In this document: positions 16,201 to 27,530 of the stretch, piece by piece
Layout: each line of letters opens with the position of its first letter
Position numbering within the stretch: position 1 is the first letter of the stretch
Assembly: GCF_041154675.1 (NCBI RefSeq)
Contig: NZ_AP031322.1
Coordinates: 1,612,001-1,676,000, forward strand
Direction of reading: 5' to 3'
DNA length: 64,000 nucleotides
Origin: Sulfurisphaera javensis
GTDB lineage: Archaea; Thermoproteota; Thermoprotei_A; Sulfolobales; Sulfolobaceae
The notes under the pieces: generated by a model
What the model saw: only the letters and a program-made list of their open reading frames with translations
The model's database searches: none
What the model was told of the DNA's origin: nothing
Made by a program: the position numbers and the translations under genes

Positions 16201-16764
16201 ATGACAAAAGTTATTAAAAGAACTCAAGAAGAGGAAGAATATTTACCAGATAAAATATATAATTCATTAATAAGAGCAGGGGCATCTGATGAAGTTGCTA
16301 AAGAAATTGTTAATGAAATAAATGAAAAGATTAAAAATAGAGATAAAATTTCAACTGATGAGATAAGAAGATACGTATTAACTAGGCTCTCACAATTAGA
16401 ACCAGAGGCTGCAGATGCTTGGCAATTTTTTGATAGAGTTTTCAAAGGTAGAATAACTTTCTTAGATGGCAAGGCCATTGTAGTTGATAAGGGCAAGCTT
16501 TACTTAGGAAGGTCTGTTAAGGATTTTGGTCCTCATCTAGTTAATTCTGAACAAGTTAAAGAGATCTTAGACGAGTTAAAGGAAGATATGGAATATGGTT
16601 TAAGTCCTAAAGTAATAAATGCAAGATTGTATGCTCTTTTCATGGGTGTATTACATGATAAGAGAATGAATGTAGAAGAGAAAGAGAAGTCAATTGAGTT
16701 AATTAATGAATTTAGAAAATCTTTGGGATGGAAACCATATGAGTTAAAAGAACCTCTTGAATGA
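16201..16764 (+). CDS. ATP-cone domain protein
   Basis: Residues 1-90 form an ATP-cone: [20 protein letters not shown], then [15 protein letters not shown] and [13 protein letters not shown]. This nucleotide-binding regulatory domain is best known from ribonucleotide reductases and from NrdR. The rest (about 100 residues) is a helical domain I do not recognise; no zinc finger like that of NrdR is present. It may act as a free-standing (d)ATP sensor. The TTG at 16195 would also fit the frame, but the ATG at 16201 is preferred. Its last 21 bases overlap the convergent AAA ATPase gene. Confidence 0.75.
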   Translation: MTKVIKRTQEEEEYLPDKIYNSLIRAGASDEVAKEIVNEINEKIKNRDKISTDEIRRYVLTRLSQLEPEAADAWQFFDRVFKGRITFLDGKAIVVDKGKLYLGRSVKDFGPHLVNSEQVKEILDELKEDMEYGLSPKVINARLYALFMGVLHDKRMNVEEKEKSIELINEFRKSLGWKPYELKEPLE

Positions 16765-18033
16765 TTCTAAAAGCCATTTCCATGTTTTTAACACAGGGAT
16801 TTTTTTACCATTAATTTCAATCTCTTTCTCTTCATCAAAAGTTAAAATATAAACCTTAATATCCTTTTTTCTTTCTAATATTTCCTTAATTCCTTTTATC
16901 TCTCTTTCCATATCTTGCAAGGAATATGTGACTTGATAAGCTTCTTTAACTTCATTATCTTTAATAACAAAATCCACTTCTCCTCTTTTACCGCGATAAT
17001 AGAAAATTTTGTTAATACCATATCTGCGTAACAACTCTATGAACACCACGTTTTCTAACAAAGAACCTAAACTCTCATTTAACCTAAATCCTATTACGTT
17101 AGCTAAACCCTGGTCAATCGAATACACTTTCTTCTCAGCCTTTACCATTTCTGAAAGTTTAGAATTTAATGGATTAACAAAGTAAATGAGAAAGGAAGAA
17201 GTTAAACACTCAGTATATTTTAATACATTCTTTATTGGTATATTTAGTGACCTAGATATTTTTCTGAATGATATTCTATTCCCTATTTGAGATAGATAAA
17301 AGAGAGAAAGTGTTCTAACCTCATGTACGTTTTTAATTTTACATCTTTCTATGACGTCTTTAGATATAATGTCTTCATAGAGGTTAACTAAGACTTTTTC
17401 TTTTAACTCAGAGAGAGCAACTAAAGGAAATCCACCTAATTTCACAAACTCCAAAAATAAAGACTTGATTATCGGCTCTTTAGCTAAAATATCAAGATCA
17501 TTTTTTATTTCTAGTTTCTTAAATTCTAAAAACTCCTTAAATGAAAGAGGGTATACAATGAAAGATAGATGTCTACCAGAAAGAGATTCACTAATATTCA
17601 TCTTCACAGAACCTGAAACAATTACATAAGCTTCTTTTCTGTCAATTAAGGACCTTACAAACCCTTCCCAATTCTCAACCTTTTGAACCTCATCTAGAAA
17701 TATATAAGTTCTTCCTTCTTTTCTTTTAATTTCTTTATAAATTTCATAAAGCTGAAATAAGTCATTTCCATTTCTAATATTAAATCTAGGATCTTCAAAA
17801 TTGATTATTAAAGTGTTGAAAGGATCAACCCCGTTATTAATCAGCTTTTTTACTACTTGATTAATTATGGTAGATTTACCACATCTCTTAACCCCAGTAA
17901 CATCTATTGCTAAACCAATATCCATCATTTGAAGCAAGGAATTTACATACTCATCTCTAATTATTCCAGTATATTGTTCCTTATACCAAAAATTCCAGTC
18001 TATTAATGCTTTAAGTACTGTTTCTCTGTCCAT
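16744..18033 (-). CDS. Archaeal AAA ATPase with DUF4143-type C-terminal domain
   Basis: The N-terminal domain is an AAA_14 P-loop ATPase with Walker [10 protein letters not shown] (residues 47-55), Walker B YIFLDEVQ (110-117) and a sensor region [10 protein letters not shown]. The C-terminal 200 residues resemble DUF4143, with [12 protein letters not shown] and a later AYQVTYS; this looks like a PD-(D/E)XK-type fold with E-D...Q residues. Such ATPases are abundant in archaea, often near mobile or defence loci, and their job is not settled. The ATG at 18033 fits a TATA-like box at 18057-18065 (reverse CTTTTATTT, 28 bases upstream), so I prefer it over the upstream in-frame codon at 18078. A striking pair of dyads lies just upstream. 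Confidence 0.88.
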   Translation of the reverse strand: MDRETVLKALIDWNFWYKEQYTGIIRDEYVNSLLQMMDIGLAIDVTGVKRCGKSTIINQVVKKLINNGVDPFNTLIINFEDPRFNIRNGNDLFQLYEIYKEIKRKEGRTYIFLDEVQKVENWEGFVRSLIDRKEAYVIVSGSVKMNISESLSGRHLSFIVYPLSFKEFLEFKKLEIKNDLDILAKEPIIKSLFLEFVKLGGFPLVALSELKEKVLVNLYEDIISKDVIERCKIKNVHEVRTLSLFYLSQIGNRISFRKISRSLNIPIKNVLKYTECLTSSFLIYFVNPLNSKLSEMVKAEKKVYSIDQGLANVIGFRLNESLGSLLENVVFIELLRRYGINKIFYYRGKRGEVDFVIKDNEVKEAYQVTYSLQDMEREIKGIKEILERKKDIKVYILTFDEEKEIEINGKKIPVLKTWKWLLESFKRFF

Positions 18034-18066
18034 TAAGTGTTTAGTACAATAAGCAAAAATAAAAGT

Positions 18067-18123
18067 GATTCTTATCAAGAATCAAAAATACGTATTTTTG
18101 ATTCTTATTGGGAATCAAAAATA
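18067..18123. promoter_or_regulatory. Tandem dyad repeats with a perfect 30-base palindrome upstream of the AAA ATPase
   Basis: Two 24-base units (18067-18090 and 18100-18123) differ at only three positions and start 33 bases apart, about three helical turns. Each unit contains its own dyad, GATTC-N7-GAATC. The right half of unit 1 and the left half of unit 2 together make a perfect palindrome of 30 bases (18077-18106, centre TACGTA). The block lies directly upstream of the TATA-like box of the ATPase gene and about 75 bases before the box of the divergent wHTH gene. It looks like a paired operator. Confidence 0.7.
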
Positions 18124-18226
18124 ACATACTTTAAGCTTATCATTTTCATTCTACAAAATAGAATGTTGTCCTTAGTAAGAACTATTTCATACAGTTGTTT
18201 TTATACCACTGTGACTAACTATACTT

Positions 18227-18508
18227 GTGAATGTTATTCAATTAGCAATACTAACAATCCTTTCGGAGGAAGAGAGAAGCGTTAATGAGCTAAGAGAATA
18301 CTTAGGCTTAGATAAAAAGAAATTAGTGAAGAATATAAGGACCTTAGAAAAGAAAGGATATATAACTAGAAAAACTTATCTAGGAGAAGGAGATGTTATC
18401 TTTGGAATAACAGATGAAGGAATGGAAGAATTATACAAGTATTATATGTTTCTAAGAGATCTTATAAAAGAAATGGAGATCTCAGTATGTACTAAATTTG
18501 ATTGCTAA
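18227..18508 (+). CDS. Small winged-helix transcriptional regulator
   Basis: This 93-residue protein has a winged helix over residues 3-70: AILTILSEEERSVNELREYL, then recognition helix KKKLVKNIRTLEKKGYI and a wing ending in FGITDEGMEEL. A short dimerising helix and two cysteines follow at the C-terminus. The GTG start is supported by a TATA-like box (TTTTTATA, 18198-18206) 24-28 bases upstream. It is divergent from the AAA ATPase gene with the dyad block in between, so it is a natural candidate to bind that block. The last 4 bases overlap the broken DUF3211 gene. Confidence 0.8.
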   Translation: MNVIQLAILTILSEEERSVNELREYLGLDKKKLVKNIRTLEKKGYITRKTYLGEGDVIFGITDEGMEELYKYYMFLRDLIKEMEISVCTKFDC

Positions 18509-18925
18509 ACTTTTTTCTTTATTCTTTCAAGTCTTATAATTTCATCAAAATTCGCTATGAAATCCCTCACTCTCCTTTTTATACTAATACTGTATAAAAT
18601 GTCTAATGGTAGCGTCAAGTTTAAGTAGATTCTAATACTCTTATTTTCATTAATAAATCTTATTATACCGTCTCTATGCTTTGCAAAATCTGGAATAATA
18701 AAAACGTAATTTATCTTATTTCCAGAAACATATATGTACCTCAAGTACAAGATTATACGGAATAAAGAACCCTTTCAATGGGATATATGCTGTGAATTTT
18801 CTTTTCTCTTTATCAAACTTAACTTCACCTTTAAAAATATTAGCGAAAACAAAGTCAGGATCAGAAAAGAGTGATTTAAATACTTCATCTTCCATCTCAT
18901 GATTAATTATAAACTCTTCCTCCAT
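18505..18925 (-). pseudogene. DUF3211 (STK_08120-like, SRPBCC fold) gene with a frameshift
   Basis: Two overlapping frames together give one protein of about 140 residues that matches the intact 136-residue DUF3211 protein at 31433-31843. The N-terminal part (from 18925) runs to IPYNLVLE and then hits a stop at 18716. The C-terminal part continues in the next frame with YIYVSGNKINYV and ends in [13 protein letters not shown], nearly identical to the [13 protein letters not shown] end of the intact copy. The frame change lies near 18738-18748 and needs one base to be skipped, for example in the GAGG of the reverse strand. It may be a true pseudogene, a sequencing error or, less likely, programmed shifting. 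A normal ATG and promoter remain. Confidence 0.75.
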
Positions 18926-19000
18926 ATGCTAAAGAAGAAAAAAGTAAAAATAATTTTTTACTACATAAACTATATATCTCAAAAAATAATATATAACTCT

Positions 19001-19927
19001 CTAAAACCAATTGAGCAAATCGGTTAACATTGAATAGAACTCTTTCTTGTTTATTTCATATACTACTTCGACATTAGGTTTCTTTCCCCATAATCCCAAA
19101 AAATCGATAACTGTCATTCCCCTAGTTAAACAATCACAATTCTCTATATCAACTGTTTGTTTTTCAGATTTAGCAATAACGTTTTTGTTTAGAGCCACTG
19201 AAGTAGTTATTAAATCTGGATGAGGAGTTCCTCCGATTTTCTCTTTTTCCATTGAATATTGCCTATAATGAGTGTAAATTTTAATGTAAAATTGCGCCAT
19301 TTTAGTATTTATTTTCTTTATTTCCTCCCACTCTTTATCATTAATTGGATAGTTTATAATAACGTCCCAAGGTACCATTGTAATGTCAAATCCTGCATTA
19401 AAAACTATTTTCGCAGCATCTGGATCTACCCAAATATTATATTCAGCAACTGGAGTTATGTTTCCTCTTCCCCAAGCTGTCCCTCCCATAACCCAAACTT
19501 TCTTAATTTTATCTACTATACTTTTGTCTTTCAAATAAGCTAATGCAAGATTAGTTAAAGGAGAAATTGCTAAGAATTCAAGTTCTCCCGGATATCTATC
19601 CGATATTTCTACAATTGCATCAACAGCTTTTTTGCTCTGTGGTTTTAATTTTGAAGGTTTAACAATCTCATCTCCAATTCCGCCTTTACCATGAACTTCT
19701 GGAACACTTCTGAATTCCTTTACTATTGGCCTATCACTTCCCGGAAAAACTGGTATTTCTTTTCCTATGAATTCTAATGCCCACAAAGCATTATTAATCT
19801 CTTGCTCATAAGAAATATTTCCTTCAACTATAGTAACTCCTTCAACACTTACACCGTTTTTTATTAGCATAAAAAGACTCATGATATCGTCTTCTGCTGT
19901 ATCACAATCAATTATGAAATGTCTCAT
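19001..19927 (-). CDS. Nucleoside hydrolase (inosine/uridine-preferring type)
   Basis: The N-terminal calcium-binding motif DCDTAEDD (residues 7-14) is the DxDxxxDD signature of ribonucleoside N-ribohydrolases. [19 protein letters not shown] and the [26 protein letters not shown] region, which carries the sugar- and base-binding residues, also fit, and a histidine in [13 protein letters not shown] fits the active site. The enzyme splits nucleosides (or a similar N-riboside) into ribose and base for salvage. Length, 308 residues, is normal. It overlaps the FAD oxidase gene by 4 bases, so the two are co-translated. Confidence 0.92.
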   Translation of the reverse strand: MRHFIIDCDTAEDDIMSLFMLIKNGVSVEGVTIVEGNISYEQEINNALWALEFIGKEIPVFPGSDRPIVKEFRSVPEVHGKGGIGDEIVKPSKLKPQSKKAVDAIVEISDRYPGELEFLAISPLTNLALAYLKDKSIVDKIKKVWVMGGTAWGRGNITPVAEYNIWVDPDAAKIVFNAGFDITMVPWDVIINYPINDKEWEEIKKINTKMAQFYIKIYTHYRQYSMEKEKIGGTPHPDLITTSVALNKNVIAKSEKQTVDIENCDCLTRGMTVIDFLGLWGKKPNVEVVYEINKKEFYSMLTDLLNWF

Positions 19928-20793
19928 ACAAATATATTCTTAAAGTCGAGTAATCTCTTAAGCTTTAAGTATACTTCTTTTGGATTATCTCTAGTATAAT
20001 ATTTTACACCATGTTGAGATAAGGCCTCTACATTAGCATCATATAACTTAAACAAACCGCTTTTGTAAACCCAATAAGCGTAAACTGGTTTAGAGATTTC
20101 AACAACTCTTACGAACTCTGAAAGAGAATCTCCTTCAACAATTATTTCTCTACTTTCGTCAGCTACTTCCACTACCGGAACTCCTTCATCTTTAGAATAA
20201 CCGTTTCCAACGTTTTTCTCATCTTCGAAAGAAGCATGGATATTGAATTTTTCTCTATCATAATCTACTAAGAGAACTAAAGGATTCAACTCTATAAGTT
20301 TAGAGACTTCATCTTCAGTTACGTTACTTTTTTCATATGTTATCACTTTTTTAGGTTTAGGAAATAATTTGAGTTCAGCCCTAGATACTGCTCCCAATAT
20401 ACCTCTAGATCCAATCAGGAAATTCCATTTAACTCCGCCATAAGGAGTTAAAACTGTTACCCATGAAGTAAAGTCTCTTGGTTTACCATACGTAGTTGAA
20501 AGAGGTGAAGGTTCATTTGTCGCTAACAAGCCTCCTACTGTACCATCATATAATGTTGGTAATAAAAGACCATTTTCACTTGCTTCTTTCCTAATCTTTA
20601 CTACATCTGCACCAGCTAATGCTTCGACCTTATTCCCTTTTATTTCGAACCACTCCATTTTTCTAGTATAAATATACTCATCAGCTTTACTTTTTTTAGC
20701 ATGCTTCCCATTTCCTAAGATCTGTATCTTTCTAGAATTAATATATGCATCTTTGATTGCTTTAAATAATTCTTCCTCAGAGTAAACGTCCAT
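19924..20793 (-). CDS. FAD-linked oxidase, PCMH-type (GlcE-like)
   Basis: Residues 10-150 form a vanillyl-alcohol-oxidase-type FAD domain: [13 protein letters not shown], then LEALAG-like [35 protein letters not shown] and [18 protein letters not shown]. At 289 residues it lacks the long C-terminal substrate domain of glycolate or lactate oxidases and resembles the small GlcE subunit. The overlap of 4 bases with the nucleoside hydrolase gene suggests a shared task, for instance handling of a sugar or hydroxy acid released in salvage, but the substrate is not known. No GlcD or GlcF partner is next to it. Confidence 0.82.
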   Translation of the reverse strand: MDVYSEEELFKAIKDAYINSRKIQILGNGKHAKKSKADEYIYTRKMEWFEIKGNKVEALAGADVVKIRKEASENGLLLPTLYDGTVGGLLATNEPSPLSTTYGKPRDFTSWVTVLTPYGGVKWNFLIGSRGILGAVSRAELKLFPKPKKVITYEKSNVTEDEVSKLIELNPLVLLVDYDREKFNIHASFEDEKNVGNGYSKDEGVPVVEVADESREIIVEGDSLSEFVRVVEISKPVYAYWVYKSGLFKLYDANVEALSQHGVKYYTRDNPKEVYLKLKRLLDFKNIFV

Positions 20794-20819
20794 CAGTTAA
20801 AAATCTTTATATAAAAGCC

Positions 20820-21401
20820 TTAAATACCATTTGGCTTAAGTTCATATAGTTCAATATAACATAAGTCTTTACATAATTCTTTCGTTTCTTCCCCTACTAA
20901 TTCTATCCCATTTACTATTTCTATGATATACTGTTTATCTATAATTAAAAAATAATAAGAAGAAGAATCTTTAGATAATTTAGATAAAAGTTCTTCTAAA
21001 CCTCTACTATTAGTATACATTTTCACAACTAACTTTTTAGTTAAGGAAACAGATTTTTTAAACTCTACATCAATTATAAAATCTAAAAATCTATCTTGAA
21101 TGAAAGATTTTAAGCTTCTTCCTATAAAACCCCAACTATCTACAATAAGCCTAACCTTGCAAGAATATTCGTCAATTCTAGTTATTAAAATGTTAACTTT
21201 TACCCCTCCTAACCTGGATGAAAATAGAAATATAATAGAATTTCCTTCAATTATTTTCTTAAATATTCCTTCAATTTTAAAATGAAAATATTTAAATCTG
21301 AATTTATCCTCATCAATTTCAATTTTATCATTATTAAATAACTCTCCTTTAGCTAAGGCTAATAATAATTCCTCAGGTTCTTTAAGAACTGTAAGTTCCA
21401 C
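20820..21401 (-). CDS. Hypothetical protein, SRPBCC-like N-terminal domain
   Basis: I do not recognise this 193-residue protein with certainty. Residues 30-130 show a run of strands and a long helix (FIGRSLKSFIQDRFLDFII) similar in order to the START/SRPBCC fold of the DUF3211 proteins in the window. The last 60 residues form a second small domain with SSSYYFLIIDKQYIIEIV. There is no signal peptide. It lies between the FAD oxidase (26 bases downstream) and the molybdopterin oxidoreductase, on the same strand, so it may be co-transcribed with one or both. Confidence 0.6.
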   Translation of the reverse strand: MELTVLKEPEELLLALAKGELFNNDKIEIDEDKFRFKYFHFKIEGIFKKIIEGNSIIFLFSSRLGGVKVNILITRIDEYSCKVRLIVDSWGFIGRSLKSFIQDRFLDFIIDVEFKKSVSLTKKLVVKMYTNSRGLEELLSKLSKDSSSYYFLIIDKQYIIEIVNGIELVGEETKELCKDLCYIELYELKPNGI

Positions 21402-21435
21402 AAAAATAATTCTGTGTAAGTCTATTTTAACTTTT

Positions 21436-23556
<2,121 letters not shown>

Positions 23557-23793
23557 AGAATAAAATAGCTAAAAATGAAATATAAGTTTAAACTAGAAGT
23601 TTTTATAGTATATCTATGGTGTCACACTAACGCATAAATTTAAGATTAGATGAAAAGGTTTTACGTGAAGAACAGCAAGTTATATTTTCGAGAAGTCATA
23701 AAAATAATTTATATTCCCTTAACTTTATTATCATACTTAAGAATTAGAAGAATAATAGTTAAAAAAGAACGAATTCATAAATTGCATTGCCAT

Positions 23794-24985
23794 CTATTTT
23801 TCTTTCATTTCTATTATTTTTATCCAAAATGTTGGTACGAAGTATAAATCAATTACTGTCATCAAAATAACTCCTATAATTACTGCAATATGATAACTGA
23901 TGAAGCTAATAATAATTGATGAAAGTACTGTAAATGCGTAATCAAACACTGAAGAAATTGATGATATTACTGAATCAGTAGTTGCAAAAACTTCTTCTGG
24001 GATTATCTTAAATATTGCTAATGAAGTATAATAAGAAGTATAAGAACCTATAATGCTTGATACAATGAAAACTAGATAAGCTAAGAATAATTCTTCTACA
24101 TTTTTGACAAAATAATAAGCAATTGGGGAAAAATCTGGTAAAATTAATAATAAGGCAAGTAAGAACTTATTCTTAATCTTAGTTTTATAAGCAATAAAAT
24201 TACCAATAAAGGAACCAAACATTGGTAAAACGTAAGTTAATCCCAATAATAATGGTGATAATTTAAGGACATAATATATGAGAAAGACAACAAATAGGAA
24301 AATCAAGTTAAGTGGAAGAAGAGAAACAATCTGATAAAACAATAAACCACGTAAAATTTTGTCAGAAAAGACTTTCTTAACTCCATTCTTCATAAGTTGA
24401 AAATAATTAATACTTGTTCCCTTACTTTTTTCAAACGTTCAATAAAAATACAAATATTACTGAGATCATAGCAATTATTATTGCTATGTAAATTAACGAA
24501 GATACTTAGATAGAGTAATAGGGGACCAACTATTTGTCCAGTTATTGAGGAAATTATTCTTGTGTTTCTTAAGTAATACATGCCACGCTCATAATTATCC
24601 ATCAAGGTTTTCTCTAATACTGATTCTAAGGAGTATTCAATAGCCTTTATGAGTATTACTAATATTGAAATACTTACAAATAAAATTAATATAATTTATT
24701 TATAGTTATAAATATAATAGAAAATTGGATAAAGTCCAAAAAGAATTAAAAAATCAATTAATGTAAAAGTTTTTAACCATTTTACTTTAAATTTCGTCTT
24801 ATCAGCGAAAGGTGATACTAACAAAGAAAAATGAGAGGATAAAAAATTTGAAGTTGAACGAGAGAAAATGTAATTACTAAACCGTAAATGCCTATAAAAT
24901 GCCATAATAAAAGGTATCCTATAGAATTCTCACCAATATTTCTGAAAAATTCAAACAATAGTAATTTCTTAAATTCTTTGTTCAT
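23794..24985 (-). pseudogene. Decayed MFS transporter gene
   Basis: Pieces of one carrier can be followed along the reverse strand. It starts at an ATG at 24985 (MNKEFKKLLLFEFFRNIG), preceded by a GGAG ribosome binding site. The frame shifts near 24840, and the next frame continues with LLVSPFADKTKFK, the MFS loop. That frame stops at 24696-24698 but resumes in the same frame with LVILIKAIEYSLESVLEKTL and reads on to about 24450. A second frameshift leads into the last 199 residues (24393-23794), with five or six hydrophobic segments. At least two frameshifts and one nonsense codon make it non-functional unless the sequence is faulty. Confidence 0.75.
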
Positions 24986-25606
24986 CTCATCTCCTTATAG
25001 ATATTATTCTTCTAATTTAAAAATTTTTACTAAATATCTATTTATCAGTTTTTTATTACTAAGAGTAATTTTAACTTTCACATAAGTAAGATTCTTATAA
25101 GTTTTTAGCTTATTCTCCTCATTTTCAAAATCTAATATAATTTAAACTTTCTTGAAATATTAACGCAATTTTTATAAGATTTCACTCTCTAATTGTAGAA
25201 TATATATTACATTTCCAGCAAGAGATAAAGTGAGAGTATTTTTAGGCAATTCTCATAATACACGCCCTCGAAGAAATGGTTTTTCATTAATTAACCCAGA
25301 CTAATCCTAGGGGATAAACTCGTAAGGTTTAAGCAAGAAGTTAGTGAATAGAAGAAATGACAATTTATTCAGTAAGCCTTGTATTACGTTACTGTTTCCG
25401 TAAAGTCATTCTAAGTTCTTAGTCCATGCTCATAAACATGAGTATTAGTCTAAACCCTTTTCCATACTTACTAGTAAGAAAGGAATAATACCTTCATTAC
25501 TACACTAGTTTTCCGGAAAGTTTTAGCTTCTTCAATGAAGGGAATATACTAAAAACTTAGTAACGTTAAACAAACAGCTTATTTATTTCTTCTCTTAATC
25601 TTTCAT
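24986..25606. other. 621-base gap without protein genes, with several hairpins
   Basis: No convincing coding frame was found here on either strand. The first 200 bases are AT-rich. From about 25200 to 25560 the base composition is more balanced and several inverted repeats occur, described as a separate RNA candidate. A TATA-like box (TTTTTATAAG, about 25169-25178) could start a transcript near 25200. CTTATTTA at about 25579-25586 is the probable purE promoter. No tRNA, SRP RNA or RNase P RNA signature was recognised. Confidence 0.6.
25200..25560 (+). ncRNA. Candidate structured RNA upstream of purE
   Basis: Four dyads follow one another. AATGAC (25356-25361) pairs with GTCATT (25405-25410) around CAGTAA (25370-25375) and TTACTG (25389-25394). 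CTCAT-AAAC-ATGAG forms a hairpin at 25429-25442. CTTACTAGTAAG (25467-25478) is flanked by CCTTT and AAAGG. CCTTCATT (25491-25498) pairs with AATGAAGG (25534-25541) around TTTCCGGAAA (25510-25519). The strand is a guess based on a TATA-like box near 25173. Stems of six to eight pairs can arise by chance in such DNA, and transcription is unproven; a relic of a mobile element is also possible. Confidence 0.3.
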
Positions 25607-26080
25607 ATGCCTAAAGTAGCCGTTATTATGGGAAGTAAGTCAGATTGGGAGTACATGAAGGAGGCTGTAGATCTTTTAAAACAATTTGGAGTTGAAGTTG
25701 AAGCAAGGGTTGTTTCAGCTCATAGAACTCCAGAATTCATGGTTGAGTTTGCAAAGACTGCTCCGCAGAGGGGTATTGAAATAATTATTGCTGGTGCTGG
25801 TGGTGCAGCTCATTTACCTGGAATGACAGCTTCGTTAACTCATTTACCAGTAATTGGTGTCCCAATACCATCAAAGAACTTGAACGGATTAGATTCCCTT
25901 CTCTCAATTGTTCAAATGCCTTATGGAGTACCAGTCGCAACAGTCGCTATTGGTGGAGCAAAAAATGCTGCCCTTCTGGCATTAAGAATTTTAGGGATAA
26001 AGTATCCGGATATTGCTGAAAAGGTTAAGAAGTTTATGGAGGATATGAAGAATGAAGTCCTTAATACAAAACTCGATTAA
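25607..26080 (+). CDS. purE: N5-carboxyaminoimidazole ribonucleotide mutase PurE
   Basis: The 157-residue protein has the class I PurE signatures: [13 protein letters not shown] at the N-terminus, [10 protein letters not shown] with the catalytic histidine, and [12 protein letters not shown]. It moves the carboxylate of N5-CAIR to C4 of the imidazole ring in de novo purine synthesis. Its partner PurK overlaps its end by 29 bases, so the two-step ATP-dependent carboxylation route is present and the enzymes are made together. The ATG is preceded by a TATA-like box about 24 bases upstream, in keeping with a leaderless mRNA. Confidence 0.97.
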   Translation: MPKVAVIMGSKSDWEYMKEAVDLLKQFGVEVEARVVSAHRTPEFMVEFAKTAPQRGIEIIIAGAGGAAHLPGMTASLTHLPVIGVPIPSKNLNGLDSLLSIVQMPYGVPVATVAIGGAKNAALLALRILGIKYPDIAEKVKKFMEDMKNEVLNTKLD

Positions 26081-27146
26081 AATAGGGATTCTTGGTGGAG
26101 GACAGTTAGGTTGGATGATGATTTTAGAAGGAAGAAAATATCCCTTCAAATTTTACGTAATGGATGAACCTGATGCACCAGCTTGTAAAATAGCTGATAA
26201 ATGTTATTCTCCAGAAGAGTATAAACAAATGATCGATCAATCGGATATAGTTACTTTTGAATTTGAACACGTAAAAGAGGAAGCATTACAGTATGCAGAA
26301 GAGCAAGGAAAGCTTCTTCCAAGATTAAATACGGTGGAATTAAAAAGAGAAAGATGGAAAGAAAAAATTTTTTACAAAGATCATGGACTCCCTACTCCGC
26401 GTTTCTATGTAGTTAATGATGGAGAGGAAGCTCTGAAAATTCTTAAAGACGAATTTAATAATATAGGAGTTTTAAAACAAAGCAAGGGAGGTTATGATGG
26501 AAAAGGACAATATTTCATCAAAGGAGATCCAGAAAAATACTCTTTTATAAAGGATATGAAATGCAAATTTGTAGTTGAAGAGTTTGTAAACTTTGATTAT
26601 GAGGCATCAATAATTGCAGTTAGGGATAAAAATGGTAACTTCAAAGCTTATCCTCCAACCTACAATTATAATGAAAAAGGAATTTTAGTCTATAATTATG
26701 GACCCCTTAAAGATAATAGATTTGCTGAAATTGCAAAGAGACTTATGGATTCTCTTGAATATATAGGAACTATAGGAATTGAGTTCTTTGTAAGGAATGG
26801 AGAAATCCTAATTAACGAGTTTGCTCCAAGAGTTCATAATACTGGACATTATACTTTAGATTCCGCATTTATCTCCCAGTTTGAGCAACACTTAAGAGCT
26901 ATTACGGGTCTTGAATTAGGTAATACTGATCTTCTTTCTTATGGAGGGATGGTTAACATTTTAGGAACTGATAAAGTTCCATTTGAGGTGATAAAATATG
27001 GAAAAGTGTATTGGTACGGAAAAAGTGAAGTGAGAAAAAGAAGAAAAATGGGTCATGTTAATGTTATTGGAGAAAACTTAGAGGATGTGAAACAAAAAAT
27101 TGATATTATAATGAAACTAATTTATCCTCAAGGTTTAGATTTATGA
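26052..27146 (+). CDS. purK: 5-(carboxyamino)imidazole ribonucleotide synthase PurK
   Basis: This ATP-grasp enzyme has [12 protein letters not shown] at the N-terminus, the ATP-grasp loop [12 protein letters not shown], the metal-binding [15 protein letters not shown] segment and a small C-terminal domain with NILG. It makes N5-CAIR from AIR, bicarbonate and ATP, the substrate of PurE. The start at 26052 lies inside purE; an internal start closer to GILGGGQLG cannot be excluded, but there is no nearer ATG. The end overlaps the ModE-like gene by 4 bases, which extends the operon to three genes. Confidence 0.96.
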   Translation: MKSLIQNSIKIGILGGGQLGWMMILEGRKYPFKFYVMDEPDAPACKIADKCYSPEEYKQMIDQSDIVTFEFEHVKEEALQYAEEQGKLLPRLNTVELKRERWKEKIFYKDHGLPTPRFYVVNDGEEALKILKDEFNNIGVLKQSKGGYDGKGQYFIKGDPEKYSFIKDMKCKFVVEEFVNFDYEASIIAVRDKNGNFKAYPPTYNYNEKGILVYNYGPLKDNRFAEIAKRLMDSLEYIGTIGIEFFVRNGEILINEFAPRVHNTGHYTLDSAFISQFEQHLRAITGLELGNTDLLSYGGMVNILGTDKVPFEVIKYGKVYWYGKSEVRKRRKMGHVNVIGENLEDVKQKIDIIMKLIYPQGLDL

Positions 27147-27481
27147 AGTTTAAGTTTAAATTGTGGATAGAAACGGATGAGGGAAAACCAGTAATTGGAA
27201 AGGGAGGTATTTCTTTAATAAAAAATGTTATAGAAACTGGATCAATTTCTACAGCTGCAAAAAGAATGCATGTCTCCTATAAGTTCGCTTGGGAGTATGT
27301 TAGAAAAGTTAACGATATCTTAGGTGGAATTGAAATGCATAAAGGGGGTAAAGGTGCTGGGGGTACACTTGTTTCTGAAAAAATCAATGAAGTAATAAAA
27401 ATTTATGAAGAGGCAGAGAAAGAAGTGAATGAAGTATTAGAAAAATACAATAAAAGAATTGAAGAGATTTTAAAGAAATAA
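27143..27481 (+). CDS. ModE-like winged-helix regulator
   Basis: The 112-residue protein matches the N-terminal DNA-binding domain of Mod[54 protein letters not shown] and the glycine-rich wing [13 protein letters not shown]. It lacks the C-terminal molybdate-binding MOP domains, as many archaeal members do, and ends in a coiled-coil-like helix. In bacteria ModE controls molybdate transport and molybdoenzymes. Two molybdenum-cofactor enzymes lie within the window (21436-23556 and 40810-41412), but it is translationally coupled to purK, so its target may be different. Confidence 0.88.
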   Translation: MKFKFKLWIETDEGKPVIGKGGISLIKNVIETGSISTAAKRMHVSYKFAWEYVRKVNDILGGIEMHKGGKGAGGTLVSEKINEVIKIYEEAEKEVNEVLEKYNKRIEEILKK

Positions 27482-27530
27482 TTGCTTACCTAGCGTATTA
27501 CCTTATAAATTTTGTTACTACTATTTTTTT

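Noticed and set aside
23650-23847. Possible forward 65-residue protein rich in Ile, Tyr, His and Phe
   Set aside because: It overlaps the end of the decayed MFS gene, has a composition typical of antisense AT-rich DNA, and shows no domain.
24986-25606. SRP RNA or RNase P RNA in the gap before purE
   Set aside because: These RNAs are very GC-rich in thermophiles and have known conserved loops; this stretch is neither GC-rich enough nor shows these motifs.
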